From Manihot esculenta (taxonomy: Eukaryota > Streptophyta > Magnoliopsida > Malpighiales > Euphorbiaceae): a stretch of 64,000 nucleotides of DNA. How positions within the stretch are numbered: position 1 is the first letter of the stretch; every line of letters begins with the position of its first letter. Shown here one piece after another: positions 61,281 through 64,000 of this stretch. The stretch lies in contig NC_035161.2 in the NCBI RefSeq assembly GCF_001659605.2, positions 28,257,691-28,321,690 of the forward strand, given 5' to 3'. The notes under the pieces are model-generated. The model searched no databases. It worked only from the letters and a program-made list of their open reading frames with translations, and was not told where the DNA came from. The position numbers were made by a program, and so were the translations under genes.

Positions 61281-61590
61281 AAATTTATATGGAGAAACGC
61301 GCTGTGGGCTGGATTGACCTGAGCGTGCGAGGTACAGTGTATGCGGATTGGACTGCCAAGCGAGTTATAGTGCGAGGTGCTGGCTATCTGTAGGCTGAAT
61401 GCGAGGAAGACCACTCAAAAGCTGCTATGCCGATTTTCTGTGGTAGACTTACGGATTCAACAAGTCTGTCAAGCCGTGAAAGATTTCAAAATTGTACGGA
61501 GTTCGTCCGAGAAGCTTTCTAACCTCTCCGGAACATCTCTAGAATATTTCTAGAGAAATATCTGGCAGGAAGCTTCTCCAATAATCCTGA
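61281..61590. other. GC-richer unidentified island with GAA/TTC palindromes
   Basis: The sequence between AT-rich flanks is GC-rich (gctgtgggctggattgacct, gcgaggtacagtgtatgcgg) and contains no frame longer than about 40 codons that I recognise. Its right part, 61508-61580, carries several GAA-nn-TTC arrangements (gagaagctttct, tagaatatttctaga, ggaagcttctcc). It may be a transposon fragment; I do not recognise it. Confidence 0.35.
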
Positions 61591-64000
61591 AATAACTTGA
61601 TCTTTTGCTAATTGTATATCAAAATGCATCATATACCTGCATTGTAGGTATAAAATAATTTTATATCTATTTTGCACTACAATTTAAATAATCTAAAGTC
61701 AAAAGATAAATATAGAAAGAGAGATAATTTAAACCAACTCTTTGTTTATTATATTAAAAAAAATATTATATTTGATGAGCATTATTTGCATAATAATTTT
61801 TTTTATCGTGCAAAACTGTTTGTACTTTTATAATTAATCTGATTAACTTATAATGAAATTACAAATATCGAACCGAAAAAATCTAATTATATATTTAACT
61901 TAACTCCTTTTATTATGTATTAAATTCTCTTACATATATCGAAAAAATATTACCACTAAAAGTAAACATCTAAAAGTATTCTTTAAAAATTATGTATTAA
62001 ATTCTCATACATATACTAAAAAAATATTACCAATAATTATTGTCCAAACATTGCGAAGTATCTCCTCTTACTAATATTATCAAACAAATAAATTAGTTTC
62101 CTAATATAAAAATATAAAAAGAGATTTAGACAAATAAATTAGTCTCCTAATATAAAAATATAAAAAGAGATTTAGAGAGATGAAAAAATAATTTCAAATT
62201 TTCAAAAAAGTATAAGAAAATATTCAACTCATATATCCTATGAAAAATAGCTGAAGCGATAGAAAAAAAAAAAAGAAAAATGATGTCATAATAATTACAA
62301 TCTTATAGCTATGGAGGGTAGAGGACACTACTAGTAAACTCGCATAACGATGTCATGTATTATGATATGCAAATTAATAAAATTTACATAAAATTAAAAT
62401 TTATTTGATTTAAATTGATTATTTTTTTAAAAATAATTTTTTATAAAATAATTTAATTGATTAACTGCGTGTAAATAATTTACTTCTCTTTCATTCCTTT
62501 CATGAAAGGAAAAAATGTTTTTAGCTTTTAAAAAAATTAAATAAAAATATTAATTAAATAGATATAATTTTAATATTTTTTATTTGAATTATTTCAATAC
62601 CTAAAGATAGCGAGGGGCAAAGAATTTGTTGCCTTTTTCCTAACTTCCTATTCCGGTTTGACACACGACAACACGCCATCCGCACCCTCGCCCACAAAAA
62701 GACAAACATATTTAATTCAATTAGTTTTTGTCTAATTTGACAAATGACTCCACGTTTCTTTGCCTCTTAATCATATTCTTCGGTGTACCCTTCAATTCAA
62801 AAGACCCTTTGTTTTATGTGTGAACGAATAGAAACGGATCAAGTATTTTTTAGTAACTAATTTGAATAACTATATTAAAACAGGTGTGGATAATATATAA
62901 TCGATTGAGTTTATATATTTATTATAAATTATTCAAATCGTTTATATAAATAATTAATTTAACATAAATAAATTTATATATTTTAATTTAAAAAATATAA
63001 TTTAAATATTTTTTAAAAAATCAAATTTATAAAAAAATTTATTAATGAAAATATTTGTTATACGTAAAATTAATTCAGTTATTATTTAGATAATAATAAT
63101 TGAATTTTTAAAATAATTTAAAATGAATTTAAATAATTTAAAATATATTAAAATAATAAAAAAAATTTAATCATGTTGAAATTCAAATATAATAATTTTC
63201 ACGAATATTATACTCCAAGCCATCTCAAATGTTCAAGCACATGAAAGGGGCTGCAACTCTAGTATTACTTAAAGCCATTTGGATTTTTATAATTTATTCA
63301 TTTTATAATTTTTATCTACTCTATTTTTTTATAAAAAAATAATTACTTTAATTAAAATCAATTTTTTTATTAATTTTTTAATTATCTTAATTTTTAATAT
63401 AAAATAAAAATATTATTTTCTATTGAAATAATAAAATTAATTTAAATTAATTACTAAGATAGTTTAAATTTTTATTAAAAAAACAATTAATAATAAATTA
63501 TTTGAGAATAAGATAAATTAAATAAAATTATAATATAAAAAAATCAAAACATTGAGACAATTAAAAATAAAAAGTGCAAAAAAATTATAAAACAGAGTAT
63601 TTATTAATTAAGAACACATTGAAAATAAAATTTTATTTACAAATTAAAATTTATATATATATTAAAAAAATTATATTTAATAAGCACGATTTTATATTTA
63701 TATCATACACTGTCCAGTTTCGGTAAGTACAGCCGACTTCATATGTACATTATTGCGAGGCTTATCTCTTGACTTTTGCAGACCATATCCATACAATATG
63801 TATATACATATAGATGGATAATCTGGCTAGGTTGAATAACTATAAGAATAAAAATTAAGTGGTTTAATATATTAAAATTACAAATAATATATTTGTATAA
63901 TTATTTATTTTAATAATATAATAAAAATAATATAAATTATATTGTTATTATTATTGATGACCGCTGGATTTCACCATCCCATTACAAGACTAGACTCATA
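61591..64000. other. AT-rich spacer at window end
   Basis: No gene is supported. A 50-bp unit is tandemly duplicated at about 62085-62178 (see separate entry). Isolated GC-richer spots occur at 62600-62760 (cacgacaacacgccatccgc) and 63700-63780, without coding signal. Confidence 0.45.
62085..62178. repeat. About 50-bp tandem duplication
   Basis: Two copies of caaataaattagtctcctaa followed by tataaaaatataaaaagaga and tttaga, differing at one base (gtttcc against gtctcc), so a recent event. Confidence 0.9.

Overview
This is nuclear DNA from a flowering plant, almost certainly a eudicot. The genes are split into many short exons with GT-AG introns. The spacers are extremely AT-rich, and degraded DNA transposons, a GC-rich retroelement-like insertion and simple repeats are scattered through introns and spacers. 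The overall look, in particular the GC-rich insertion with repeated TTCGGC-N-GCCGAA palindromes, made me think of Euphorbiaceae (cassava or rubber tree), but that is a low-confidence impression. I saw no bacterial, viral or organellar gene block, no CRISPR and no rRNA.

Layout. (1) 1-1.3 kb: a LENG1-like CIR N-terminal-domain gene on the + strand, with a probable 5'UTR intron. About 4 kb downstream (4120-4473) lies a diverged second copy of its promoter/5'UTR with no coding sequence behind it. (2) 4.5-12 kb: gene-poor. It holds two families of degenerate tandem repeats, a 2.5-kb GC-rich mobile element (7352-9860), a short GTCGGCGACAA minisatellite and an isolated exon-like fragment of a MAPKKK-type kinase. 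(3) 12.5-21.9 kb: a 14-exon pentatricopeptide-repeat gene (+), 825 aa as modelled, whose introns carry a hAT-type insertion with a target-site duplication, a long hairpin MITE and a 73-bp tandem duplication. (4) 24.0-29.2 kb: a complete 8-exon VAP27-type gene (-), with another hAT-like element and a tandem duplication in its 3.4-kb intron. (5) 34.1-36.6 kb: an 11-exon SEC14-like lipid-transfer protein gene (-). (6) 39.4-40.9 kb: an intronless secreted aspartyl protease (-). (7) 44.5-50.1 kb: a 14-exon PRMT7-type arginine methyltransferase (+). (8) 52.3-60.6 kb: a 13-exon DNAJC11/OWL1-like J-protein gene (-), convergent with PRMT7. (9) 60.6-64 kb: AT-rich spacer with a GC-richer unidentified island.

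The exon models for the PPR, VAP, SEC14, PRMT7 and DNAJC11 genes were built by hand from splice signals. In each of them the reading frame is kept across every junction, and the total lengths fit the families. The genes are unrelated housekeeping functions (RNA metabolism, ER contact sites, lipid transfer, proteolysis, arginine methylation, mitochondrial or light-related J protein) and do not form an operon-like or clustered pathway. The aspartyl protease and PRMT7 neighbours resemble Arabidopsis At4g16563 and At4g16570, which suggests conserved microsynteny. I found no convincing new biological system. The most interesting items are the orphan duplicated promoter, the transposon insertions with visible ends, and a frame-disrupting alternative splice acceptor in PRMT7.
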